From Crocinitomicaceae bacterium (GTDB lineage Bacteria; Bacteroidota; Bacteroidia; Flavobacteriales_G; Salibacteraceae): DNA of 7,855 nucleotides. Below the pieces are notes generated by a model that was not told where the DNA came from, did no database searches, and saw only the letters and a list, made by a program, of their open reading frames with translations. Position 1 is the stretch's first letter, and each line of letters begins with the position of its first letter. A program made the translations under genes and the position numbers. Below, in pieces: positions 1-7,489 of the stretch. Location of the stretch: assembly GCA_018623405.1 (NCBI GenBank), contig JAAZVO010000117.1, positions 1 through 7,855 on the forward strand, read 5' to 3'.

Positions 1-872
1 CAAAAAACCAAGAAAAGCAAAAAAAAGTCATTAAGAAGCTTAAAAACAAGTTTAGGCTTGTGGTGATAAACAACGATACGTTTGAAGAGCGCTTTTCGCT
101 GTTATTAACGCCCCTAAATCTTTTTACCTTAGTAGGGTTAGTAGTAATTCTATTCTCAATAGCTTTAGTTTCACTTATTGCTTTTACACCTATTAGGGAG
201 TTTATTCCCGGGTACTCTGACTTGGCTACCAAGCAAATGGCTACTTATGCTGCTTTTAAAGCAGACTCACTAGAGTTTGAGCTACACCAAAACAAACAGT
301 ACTTGGAAAACATCAGGAAGATATTATCTGGCGAACCAACCAACAACTACATAGAAGAAAACCAAGAAGGCGATGCTAATTATGACACAATTACATTAAG
401 AAAATCTAAACAAGACTCAGCCTTGAGGCAATTGGTTGAAAACGAAGAAAAATTCAATGTAATGCCGGGCTTTGCAAGAGAAAGTGGGACTACAAATATT
501 GGTAGTTTGTTTTTGTTTCCTCCTATGAAAGGTGTTTTAACATCATCATTTAACCCCTCCATAAAGCATTATGGGGTAGATATTGCCGGTGAAGCTAATG
601 AAGCGGTAAAATCTGCTTACGATGGTACTGTAATAGTTGCAACTTGGAGCTCTGAAGATGGATACATTATTCAAATACAGCACGAAAACGATTTAATTTC
701 TGTTTACAAACACAACTCTACCCTTTTGAAAAAAACCGGAGATCAAGTTAAAGCCGGAGATCCTATTGCCATTGTTGGAAACTCAGGAGAAAACACAACC
801 GGCCCACATTTGCATTTTGAGTTGTGGTATAAAGGCAACGCACTAGACCCGCAAAATTATTTCAACTTCTAA
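1..872 (+). CDS. M23 family (LytM-type) metallopeptidase, membrane-anchored, 5'-partial
   Basis: Probable murein endopeptidase that cuts peptidoglycan cross-links in the periplasm while tethered to the inner membrane. The frame is open from base 3 to the left edge. The GTG at 60 is the first start-like codon, but the codons before it read as a basic stretch (…KKLKNKFRLVV) that, from memory of the family, belongs to the conserved N-terminus, so the true start probably lies outside the window. Counting from the GTG at 60: a hydrophobic segment at about 18-41, a stalk with helical character at 55-130, and the peptidase domain at about 155-265. The zinc ligands and catalytic residues are visible: H170 and D174 in HYGVD, H218 in YKHNS, and H250/H252 in GPHLHFELW. 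All LytM motifs are intact, so it should be active. The stop overlaps the rnhA start (TAATG), implying co-transcription and coupled translation. Family assignment is firm; the exact cellular role is inferred. Confidence 0.93.
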   Translation, partial: KNQEKQKKVIKKLKNKFRLVVINNDTFEERFSLLLTPLNLFTLVGLVVILFSIALVSLIAFTPIREFIPGYSDLATKQMATYAAFKADSLEFELHQNKQYLENIRKILSGEPTNNYIEENQEGDANYDTITLRKSKQDSALRQLVENEEKFNVMPGFARESGTTNIGSLFLFPPMKGVLTSSFNPSIKHYGVDIAGEANEAVKSAYDGTVIVATWSSEDGYIIQIQHENDLISVYKHNSTLLKKTGDQVKAGDPIAIVGNSGENTTGPHLHFELWYKGNALDPQNYFNF

Positions 873-1342
873 TGGCAGTAATTACTATTTATACCGATGG
901 AGCATCAAAGGGCAATCCGGGACCTGGTGGTTACGGTGCAGTGTTGATGTCTGACGGGCACAGAAAAGAATTATCAAAAGGTTTTGAAAAAACCACCAAC
1001 AACAGAATGGAGCTTTTGGCTGTAATTGACGCGCTGAAAGCTTTAAAAGGAAAGGGACATGATATTACCGTTTATTCAGACTCAAAGTATGTTGTAGATG
1101 CAGTTGAAAAGGGATGGGTGCTTGGTTGGAAGAAAAAAGATTTTAAAGACAAAAAAAACCCCGATTTATGGATGCAGTTACTGCCTTTGTTAAAGGAGCA
1201 TACTGTAAAGTTTGAATGGGTAAAAGGACACGCAAACAACAAAGAAAACGAACGCTGCGATAAATTGGCTGTTGCGGCGGCAACTAAAGGCCCACATCAT
1301 AAAGATGAAGGTTTTGGTGTTGAAACCAACACGTTATTCTAG
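872..1342 (+). CDS. rnhA: Ribonuclease HI
   Basis: Endonuclease that degrades the RNA strand of RNA-DNA hybrids (R-loops, primer remnants) in the cytoplasm. At 156 residues it matches the usual RNase HI length (about 155). The complete DEDD active site is visible: D9 in YTDGASKGNPGPGG, E47 in NNRMELLAVI, D70 in VYSDSKYV and D130 in NERCDKLA, plus the flexible-loop histidine H120 in WVKGHANN. These align with D10, E48, D70, D134 and H124 of the E. coli enzyme. The basic-protrusion region (GWVLGWKKKDFKDKKNPDLW, residues 81-100) is also present, so this is type HI rather than HII. The ATG overlaps the stop of the M23 peptidase gene by one base. Its TAG at 1340-1342 overlaps the TAG of the convergent repeat-protein gene. 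Confidence 0.98.
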   Translation: MAVITIYTDGASKGNPGPGGYGAVLMSDGHRKELSKGFEKTTNNRMELLAVIDALKALKGKGHDITVYSDSKYVVDAVEKGWVLGWKKKDFKDKKNPDLWMQLLPLLKEHTVKFEWVKGHANNKENERCDKLAVAAATKGPHHKDEGFGVETNTLF

Positions 1343-4300
1343 TTAATTAAGAGCTTTCGGTTTTCTACCGTATTTTCATACTCTACTTTTAATGAGTAGC
1401 TTCCGGAGGCAAGGTTTTCTAATGGAAGCTCAAACCTTTGTTGACCTGCAATGGCTTTAAAGTTAGTTCTTAAAATAACTTGGCCTGAACTTCCGAATAA
1501 GGTTACAAGCACTTCGCCTTTAGGTGGCTTTTCGAAAAGTAAGTTTGTAAGGTTTACAGCAGGATTTGGGAAAACCAAGAGCCTGTCTGATTCAACTACT
1601 TCTTCTCTATACAAATTAGGATCAAACGAAATTCTAGTGGTTACGTTTGAGAACATTATGTTTTGGTTGCCGCAATAATTTACATCTGCATGAATCAAAA
1701 ATGCAGTGTATTGACCTAATGAGTCAAGCTCATAAAAGGTTTTAGGTGGTGTAACGGTAGAAATTAAATTAAATGTACCCCCTTGTTGCTTTCCGTAAAC
1801 ATTATACTGAATTATAGAAGATGGGTCTTGCCGCTCCTCTGTCCATTTTAGGCGCACTTTATCTACATCAATTCTTATAGCAGATAAAAATATACTGCTT
1901 AAATAGTCATCATCATAGCTTAAATCACCGCATTGGTTTTCTGTAATTACTTTATAGGTTAATGGTACAGATGAATTGATGTATTCATTATCAACATAGG
2001 TAATTTGGTTGTTTGATGAGTCTGAATATACTAATTGATAAGCCCCTTCTTCAATACCTCTACGGTAAAGCATTTGGTTTTCTCCATTGCCTTGCCAAAC
2101 CACGACAGCTTGGGCAGATGAAGTATCTATACTTACATTACAAAGCTCGGGCTGTAATGGTTTTAGGTTGTTTAAAACAAATGGCAAACTAACTGTACAG
2201 GCTCCATCATAAACTTCTACAGGATAAAAACCACCCGGAATATTTTGAAGACCATAACTAGTATCAGTTCCACCCCAAACAACAGTATAATTTGGGCCTA
2301 GGGTTTTTAATGCCACAGCGCCATTATTTGCAGCACAATCAGGAGGTAATAAAGAGTCTAGTTGAACAAAGAGCTTGTCTCCGTTTGGAATAAAATAATC
2401 CTTAACTACGCTACAGTTGTTTGCATCAGAAACGGTTACTGTGTAAGCTCCCGACGTTTTATTCTGGATAAGGTCACTAGTTTCTCCGCTGCTCCACGCA
2501 AAGTTATAACCTCCCGTTCCCCCTGAAGTATTTAAAGATATTCTACCTTGAGTATTTCCACAAGTATTTGGAATTATTAATGGCTGAATTGCGATGGGTT
2601 GAGGGTTTTCTATTCTGAACTCCTCAACAGCAGTACAACCGTTTGAGTTCTCTTTAAGTGTAAAAAAGTAAGAACCAGCAACTAAGTTATTGATGGTTAA
2701 AGAAGTATCGCCTCGTAGCCAAGAAAATTCATACAAACTTGGATTATTAATATTTAATGCTATGGAGGCATTATCATCATCATTACAATTAAGGCCATTT
2801 ATGTTTGGCGATGGAATACTTGGTGCATTATTATCGCTTAAAGCATAGGTTTTAACAGTATTGCAGCCATAAGCATCTGTAATAGAAAGCTCATAAACAC
2901 CCGCGCTTAGGTTTGTGGCAACAGATGTTCCGAAATGCCCTGATGACCAATTGTATTCATAAGGGCCTGTAGCGCCTGAGGCGGTTACAAATATCTTCCC
3001 GTTTTTCATTCCACAATTTGGTTTTTGGGTGGTGAGTGAAAAGCTTGGTTTAGGATTTACTTGAATTGTAAATGAATCTACCGAAGCACAAAACCCATCA
3101 CTAACAGTAACTGAAAACCCAGAAGTAGTATTTGGAGAAAGTTGATGTGAGGGGCCAATATGACCATCGCTCCACAAATAAATTTTGTCTTCATTTAATT
3201 CGAAGGTGGCTATTTCTCCTTCGCAGATATTGGTTCTTAAGTTTTGGGAGATGGTAGGAGCCGGTAAAATATTTATAGTAGATGTATCTTTTGCCGTACA
3301 ACCATTATTGTCTGTTATAGCATAATAATAGCTAGCCGAAGAAGAGGTAATTTGGTTTGGATGCAAGAAGCCTTGTGAAACTCCATTACCACTGAACTTA
3401 CCACCTAAAATATTTGCTGTTAACGCTAAGTCAGAGTCGTTTTCACAAATTGCAGGCACCTCAGTGATTATTGGTTTTTGAACTTGAAATAAAGTAAGGT
3501 TAAACGTATCTGCCGAAACACACCCTTGAATGTTAGAATAACTATAAATTATATCAGAGTTTGTTTGCGCTTGGGATGGATAAAAATATCCTACGGAATC
3601 AACAAAACTACCGCTGTAAGTTCCGCCTGAAGGTTGGCCACCTTTTAGTTTAATTCTATTAAGGTTGTTACAAACCCCGGCCATAGTAAAGTTAACGGGA
3701 GTGGAGGCTAAAATAGAAACATAGGCACTATCTCTAGAAGCACAATTATTTGAGTCTAAACCAAAAATATGAATTTTGGTGGTGTTACCCACCCCAACGG
3801 TAAAAGGACTAAATAAGGAGTCTTGTACTCCTAAACCTAGGTACTGCCCGGAACCAAATGAACTAGCTTGATTTAAATTTATAGGGTTAACGTTATCACA
3901 GATATTTCCTGGAAGGTTTAAGTTTATTTGAATAGGGTTAATTACCGTAATCGAGGCAGTATCTCTGCCAATACAATTGTTGGAGTCTGTTATTTCATAA
4001 AAGTAATTGAATACTCCTGCTGAGAATTTACTAGGGTCTATTTGATTGTTGGCAATATTTAACCCTGAATAGGTTCCACCTAAGGGATTACCTCCGGTAA
4101 GCGGTGTAATTGAATCAGAATTACAGAGCTGAGGAATATTTGCCAATTGAGGTTTTTGAGGTGCCGTTATGGTAAGTTGATCATAAACTGTATCGGAGCA
4201 CCCAAAGTTGGTGGTGTAAGCATATCCAACTTGGTAAGTATTTGGTGGAATTAAATTTGGGTTAAGGTAACCACCGAGAGAAAGCCCTTGAGAAACTCCA

Positions 4301-5313
4301 AAATATTGACCACCTAAAGGTTGAGCAGCATTAATAAAGCCGGCAGGTTGACCGCTACAAATTACTTGTGGAAAGTTAATGGATAAATTATTTGGGAGTG
4401 TATCGTTCAATAAGGCAGCAAAGGCACTTCCACTGCAACCATTATTGGTGTCTAAATAATTGTAGGTAATCACTTGATTACCATAAGCGGCAGAGTCGGG
4501 ATAGAAAGTATTATTGATGGTGTTTACTCCATTGCCGGTAAAAAAGCCTCCGGCGGGGTTTCCTCCTGTAAGGACTAAAGAATCTACATCATTGCAAACC
4601 AAAGTATTTGGAATGTTTAGCGAAACTGCAGGGTTGGGTATTACATTGTAAGTGCTTGTATCGGTTGCTGAGCAACCATTAGTATCTGTATAAGTATATT
4701 GTATAGGGTGAGTTCCAAGACCTGCTAAGTTGGGCCTAAAAACAAAGCCCGGTCCGTTTGGCTGCACTCCTAAACCAGTATAAAGCCCCCCGGATGGGAA
4801 ACCTTGGTCTAATTGGTAAATACCACTCTTGCAGACTGTGTCATTGATTACAAAGGCTACAGTGGGCTTAGGTTTTAGTGTATATGTTGCAAACGCAGAA
4901 TCTTTGCAGCCATTTAAGTCAATACGGTAGGCAATTTGATGTGTGCCAGCTCCTGCTAAATCCGGATGTATGGTGTTACCAATTACTCCGGGGCCTGAAA
5001 ACACCCCACTAGGAATAGAAGCATACAATTGAATAGGCGCACCGTTTTCACAAACTTTTGGAATAGGTCCAAGGTCAAGGTTTAGGTCACAATCTGGTTG
5101 GTTAAACCCTTGTGTTACTTTGAGGTTTACACTTTCACCCACACCAATAATAACCTGACCTGTTGTTACAGAAAGCTTTCCTGTTGCACTTTGAAGTACC
5201 GCACTACCCGAGTTTATGGTTTGGTGATCTAACGATTGAGCATTAAGCCCACCACAAAAACAAACCGAAATTAGGCTAATAAAAAACGCAATATGTGAGG
5301 TTATTTTTTGCAA
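1339..5313 (-). CDS. Large secreted repeat protein with SprB-type repeats and T9SS type A sorting domain
   Basis: 1324-residue protein, probably exported by Sec and then across the outer membrane by T9SS; likely surface-bound or adhesin-like. The start is TTG: an in-frame TAG lies five codons upstream and no ATG intervenes, and the TTG opens a good signal peptide (residues 1-25, ending GLNAQ). Residues 28-72 (SATGKLSVTTGQV…QGFNQP) match a module often seen at the front of Bacteroidota surface proteins. Modules follow: eight Ig-like repeats of about 75 residues (78-685, each with GG-x-[YF]-x-G early and NGC/NNC-x-x-x-D late), a divergent one (686-753), and four SprB-like repeats (about 755-1048, e.g. 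YEYNWSSG…AGVYELSITDAYGC). Each of these 13 modules has one Cys pair 45-53 apart. Two fibronectin-III-like modules (about 1054-1135 and 1138-1225) precede the sorting domain (about 1245-1324, LLVFPNPAVN … ASGSYSLKVEYEN). The ligand is not predictable. It is 15 bases downstream of the 158-residue gene, suggesting one transcript. Confidence 0.93.
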   Translation of the reverse strand: MQKITSHIAFFISLISVCFCGGLNAQSLDHQTINSGSAVLQSATGKLSVTTGQVIIGVGESVNLKVTQGFNQPDCDLNLDLGPIPKVCENGAPIQLYASIPSGVFSGPGVIGNTIHPDLAGAGTHQIAYRIDLNGCKDSAFATYTLKPKPTVAFVINDTVCKSGIYQLDQGFPSGGLYTGLGVQPNGPGFVFRPNLAGLGTHPIQYTYTDTNGCSATDTSTYNVIPNPAVSLNIPNTLVCNDVDSLVLTGGNPAGGFFTGNGVNTINNTFYPDSAAYGNQVITYNYLDTNNGCSGSAFAALLNDTLPNNLSINFPQVICSGQPAGFINAAQPLGGQYFGVSQGLSLGGYLNPNLIPPNTYQVGYAYTTNFGCSDTVYDQLTITAPQKPQLANIPQLCNSDSITPLTGGNPLGGTYSGLNIANNQIDPSKFSAGVFNYFYEITDSNNCIGRDTASITVINPIQINLNLPGNICDNVNPINLNQASSFGSGQYLGLGVQDSLFSPFTVGVGNTTKIHIFGLDSNNCASRDSAYVSILASTPVNFTMAGVCNNLNRIKLKGGQPSGGTYSGSFVDSVGYFYPSQAQTNSDIIYSYSNIQGCVSADTFNLTLFQVQKPIITEVPAICENDSDLALTANILGGKFSGNGVSQGFLHPNQITSSSASYYYAITDNNGCTAKDTSTINILPAPTISQNLRTNICEGEIATFELNEDKIYLWSDGHIGPSHQLSPNTTSGFSVTVSDGFCASVDSFTIQVNPKPSFSLTTQKPNCGMKNGKIFVTASGATGPYEYNWSSGHFGTSVATNLSAGVYELSITDAYGCNTVKTYALSDNNAPSIPSPNINGLNCNDDDNASIALNINNPSLYEFSWLRGDTSLTINNLVAGSYFFTLKENSNGCTAVEEFRIENPQPIAIQPLIIPNTCGNTQGRISLNTSGGTGGYNFAWSSGETSDLIQNKTSGAYTVTVSDANNCSVVKDYFIPNGDKLFVQLDSLLPPDCAANNGAVALKTLGPNYTVVWGGTDTSYGLQNIPGGFYPVEVYDGACTVSLPFVLNNLKPLQPELCNVSIDTSSAQAVVVWQGNGENQMLYRRGIEEGAYQLVYSDSSNNQITYVDNEYINSSVPLTYKVITENQCGDLSYDDDYLSSIFLSAIRIDVDKVRLKWTEERQDPSSIIQYNVYGKQQGGTFNLISTVTPPKTFYELDSLGQYTAFLIHADVNYCGNQNIMFSNVTTRISFDPNLYREEVVESDRLLVFPNPAVNLTNLLFEKPPKGEVLVTLFGSSGQVILRTNFKAIAGQQRFELPLENLASGSYSLKVEYENTVENRKLLIN

Positions 5314-5328
5314 CTTATTCTGCGTCTA

Positions 5329-5805
5329 TTAATTAAATTCTCTTTTAGACATGGTTCTATCTTTATCTATGCTATTGCTGTAGTAGCATGTAACAAAAAT
5401 GCCCCATTCTTCATCAGCTTTGTACACTTTCTTTAGTAAGTCAATATATTCTTGTGGCACTGCAAAAACATAATTAAACTGATCATTGCCTCCCCATAAG
5501 TCATAAGGAAACTCTACATCAAAGCACAGGTCGTTATGTTTATCTATACCATGAAAAGCAACTTGAATTTCTTTTTCGGCAATTAGACCATAAAATGCGC
5601 AAGTTACCGCTTGGTATGCTGCCCCATCAAGATTTACGGTGTAGAAGGTATCATCCATTTTGGTTTCCTTAACATCCGCAACTTTTATGGGTGAAGGAAA
5701 AACATAGCAGGAGTAATCATCTCCGGCGATTCTAATGGTTTTAAAGATTTCTTTTTCCTTATACTTTTCGTAATTTTTTTCGATGGCTTGCTTGATGTCA
5801 TTCAT
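5329..5805 (-). CDS. Hypothetical protein, 158 residues, no recognised family
   Basis: I do not recognise this protein. It starts at an ATG, has no signal peptide or membrane segment, and looks like a soluble cytoplasmic alpha/beta protein: a charged N-terminal helix (MNDIKQAIEKNYEKYKEKE), then alternating hydrophobic strands (about 22-36, 50-60, 65-87 and 90-99), a WGGNDQFNYVF segment near residues 104-114, and a helix (about 118-131, EYIDLLKKVYKADEE) followed by a strand (WGIFVTCYYS). Acidic and aromatic residues are abundant and codon use looks normal, so it is very likely a real gene. It ends 15 bases before the TTG start of the large T9SS substrate and begins 43 bases after the decayed TPR gene. 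No obvious Shine-Dalgarno or Bacteroidota TAnnTTTG promoter is seen before the ATG. A small SUKH- or immunity-like protein would fit the size, but no motif supports that. Confidence 0.8.
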   Translation of the reverse strand: MNDIKQAIEKNYEKYKEKEIFKTIRIAGDDYSCYVFPSPIKVADVKETKMDDTFYTVNLDGAAYQAVTCAFYGLIAEKEIQVAFHGIDKHNDLCFDVEFPYDLWGGNDQFNYVFAVPQEYIDLLKKVYKADEEWGIFVTCYYSNSIDKDRTMSKREFN

Positions 5806-5848
5806 AATTTTGTAGTTTATTGCAATAAAAATATATTAATTTATTTAC

Positions 5849-7192
5849 TTAAAGCTTATTGGAAGTTGAACCCTTTACAGTTTTGTTTATGTAATTGTGT
5901 ATAGGAACGATACAAAGAGCAATAAGGAAGTTAAAAATTAGTTTTAAATATGGCTGATTTCCCGAAATACTTTCTACCCAAGGGTCTAAAACCACAACCA
6001 CAAACAGTAGCATAGAGCCAAGAAACGATACTGTTGTTGCATAGCCACTTAAAAACGACCATTTTAAAAAGAAGTATGTTAGAATAAACACAAATATCAA
6101 AACACAAATGATAGATAGATATTGTAGGTTTCTGCTTCTTATTTGTTTTTCGAGAATAATTTGTTCTAATTTTTCTTTTTTTCTTTTCTGTATCTAGTTG
6201 AATTTCAAACTCTTTTTGCATTGCCGCCGTTTTTGAAATTGAGGTTAAAGAACTTATTGAATCTTTTAAGTTTTGATACGATAATTGATAATTTAAAGCA
6301 GATTCGAATTCTCTTTTTTGTTGATATAAAATGTATTTGTTTTATTAAACATCTCTCAATATTTTTGGGTAATTCTGTTTATTGCCTAAGCTTTCAGCTA
6401 GACTTAAATAATGGTTGGCGCTATCAAGTAAATTCTGATCTAAATAATTACCTCCCAAATTATTAATATTTACGAGCTTGTTATATTCATTGCCTATAGT
6501 GTCATATTTTTTTATAACGTACTTGTAATTTTTTGATGCTAAATTGTAACCACCATGCCACTCGGCAACAATACTTTGGTTTGTAAGGTTTGCTAAATAG
6601 TTATTTACGAAATGAGGCTTTGTTTTATAGAATAGGGTTGCTTTTTTAAGCAAAGCAATAGAAGAATCTAAATTATCAATTTGTGCTAAACTACTCCCCC
6701 ACCGAGAATATAAGTCGGCCCTTTCTTTATTTAAGGTTTTGGCTAATAAATTATTTGCTTTTTTAAAAATTTAATGCTATTTTATATGCCTCCTCTGCTG
6801 TAGAAAATATTACCAATTAAAAGGTTTGCTAATCCATTATGGTTATTAGATTTTATTTCTTCTAAACAATACGAACAGTCAAATAAAATTTGTAATACTG
6901 CTTCAATAGAGTCTTTTGTGTAAGGTTTTATTTTTAGATACTCTTTCCAACAGAAATATGGTAAGGCTTACTTTATTTGATGCGAGTTTTTTATGTTGTT
7001 TGCGATGGTTTTTTGAAGGGTTGTATCTTCGGTAAATTGGGTAAGAGAAATTAAGTAGAAAAGTTTTTCTTCTTGCGAGATATTATTTGAATTTATTAAT
7101 GCATTAGCTGTATCGCCTATGGAAACTGAAAAGTCTTGGGCGTTTAAGCAAAGTCTAAGGAGTAAAAGAAATGTTAAGGTTTTAAATTTCAA
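5849..7192 (-). pseudogene. Decayed exported TPR protein with coiled coil and C-terminal membrane segments
   Basis: Read across its lesions this is one 448-codon gene. A TTG at 7192 opens a signal peptide (MKFKTLTFLLLLRLCLNAQ). TPR-like helical repeats cover about 6930-6270 (e.g. SSIALLKKATLFY, LDSANHYLSLAESLG, FESALNYQLSYQNLKDS), then a basic/acidic coiled coil (QKEFEIQLDTEKKK … EKLEQIILEKQIRSRN) and a membrane region of about three helices (from 6120; LSIICVLIFVFILTYFF, TTVSFLGSMLLFVVVVL, LKLIFNFLIALCIVPIH), ending at 5849. Lesions: an in-frame TAA at 6970-6968; a +1 shift in the T4 run 6804-6807; a +1 shift in the T5 run 6765-6769; an in-frame TAATAA at 6347-6342; a +1 shift in the T7 run 6176-6182 (+ strand). 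The architecture resembles Bacteroidota TPR signalling proteins, but no kinase, cyclase or DNA-binding domain follows. Shifts could be sequencing errors; the stops argue for true decay. Confidence 0.8.
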
Positions 7193-7196
7193 CCTT

Positions 7197-7376
7197 TTAT
7201 TTTTCCAAAATTTTCTTCAAGGCTTTTTTATTAGAATCCCTATTTAAAGTTTTAAAGGAGGCGGTTTTGTCTTATTATGCGTCAGCAAATTTTTTTTTAC
7301 TTTTTTCTCTCTTTTTTGGTGGTTTTTTTATAAAAACAGCTTGTATATATAGCAAGGTTTTTTCTTTTATGGTCAT
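7197..7376 (-). pseudogene. Possible remnant of a small Lys-rich gene interrupted by TAATAA
   Basis: From an ATG at 7376 the frame reads 33 Lys-rich codons (MTIKEKTLLYIQAVF … KKKFADA), then TAATAA at 7277-7272. It stays in frame for 24 more plausible codons (DKTASFKTLNRDSNKKALKK…ILEK) to a TAA at 7199-7197, four bases before the TPR pseudogene start. The second part looks like a genuine helical protein C-terminus. The first part lies in A-rich low-complexity DNA where Lys-rich frames arise by chance, so its ATG may not be real. It may be the tail of a gene once upstream of the TPR gene, truncated when the FISUMP region became its neighbour. The product is not recognised. Confidence 0.3.
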
Positions 7377-7394
7377 AGTTAATTCACTATTTTC

Positions 7395-7422
7395 AAAAAA
7401 ACGACCGCTTACGCGGTTTTTT
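7395..7422 (-). terminator. Intrinsic terminator (second of a tandem pair), possibly bidirectional
   Basis: Perfect 5-bp stem ACCGC (7404-7408) and GCGGT (7413-7417) with a TTAC loop (+ strand). On the - strand it is followed, after CG, by seven T (A7 at 7395-7401). On the + strand six T follow directly (7417-7422). It lies downstream of the FISUMP gene and the first hairpin, and would act as a back-up terminator. The stem is short, so strength is uncertain. Confidence 0.6.
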
Positions 7423-7454
7423 AAAAAACTTCCTGTCCCGCAGGGCGGGAAGTT
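7423..7454 (-). terminator. Intrinsic terminator of the FISUMP gene with nested GC palindrome
   Basis: Outer arms AACTTCC (7427-7433) and GGAAGTT (7448-7454) are perfect complements. On the - strand the stem runs into six T (A6 at 7423-7428). An alternative, GC-rich inner stem TCCCGC (7436-7441)/GCGGGA (7445-7450) with loop AGG shares part of the arms, so two folds compete. It starts about 30 bases past the FISUMP stop, the expected place for its terminator. Confidence 0.65.
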
Positions 7455-7489
7455 AAAGTGTCAAATTATCAAATGAATCAAAGTGTCAA
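7455..7489. repeat. Short direct repeat AAAGTGTCAA at the FISUMP 3' end
   Basis: The ten bases AAAGTGTCAA occur at 7455-7464 and again at 7480-7489, 25 bases apart. The second copy covers the FISUMP stop codon (TGA, 7488-7486 on the - strand). The spacer is AT-rich and itself repeats ATCAAA/ATCAAA-like units. It may be a slippage duplication; no function is evident. Confidence 0.5.

Noticed and set aside
380..562. 60-codon - strand frame inside the M23 gene, and a 75-codon + strand frame at 1451-1678 inside the repeat-protein gene
   Set aside because: Both lie fully within well-supported genes on the other strand and show no domain.
5806..5848. Promoter of the TAnnTTTG / TTG type ahead of the 158-residue gene
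   Set aside because: Only loose AT-rich matches are present; no convincing -7/-33 pair at proper spacing.
6221..6466. 81-codon + strand frame
   Set aside because: It is antisense to the coiled-coil/TPR part of the decayed TPR gene, which explains the DNA better.
5849..7277. Alternative genetic code (TAA read as an amino acid) to explain the in-frame TAA codons
   Set aside because: TAA ends the M23 gene and the 158-residue gene at sensible places, and frameshifts in the same TPR gene point to decay rather than recoding.
7267..7476. 69-codon + strand frame with a hydrophobic start
   Set aside because: It runs through T-rich low-complexity DNA and both terminator hairpins, has no recognisable domain, and begins at TTG; most likely chance.
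7193..7485. tRNA, CRISPR array, attachment site or insertion-sequence ends in the gene-poor stretch
   Set aside because: Apart from the two hairpins, a ten-base direct repeat and the small possible remnant, only T/A-rich low-complexity sequence is visible; no cloverleaf, regular repeat-spacer pattern or terminal inverted repeats.
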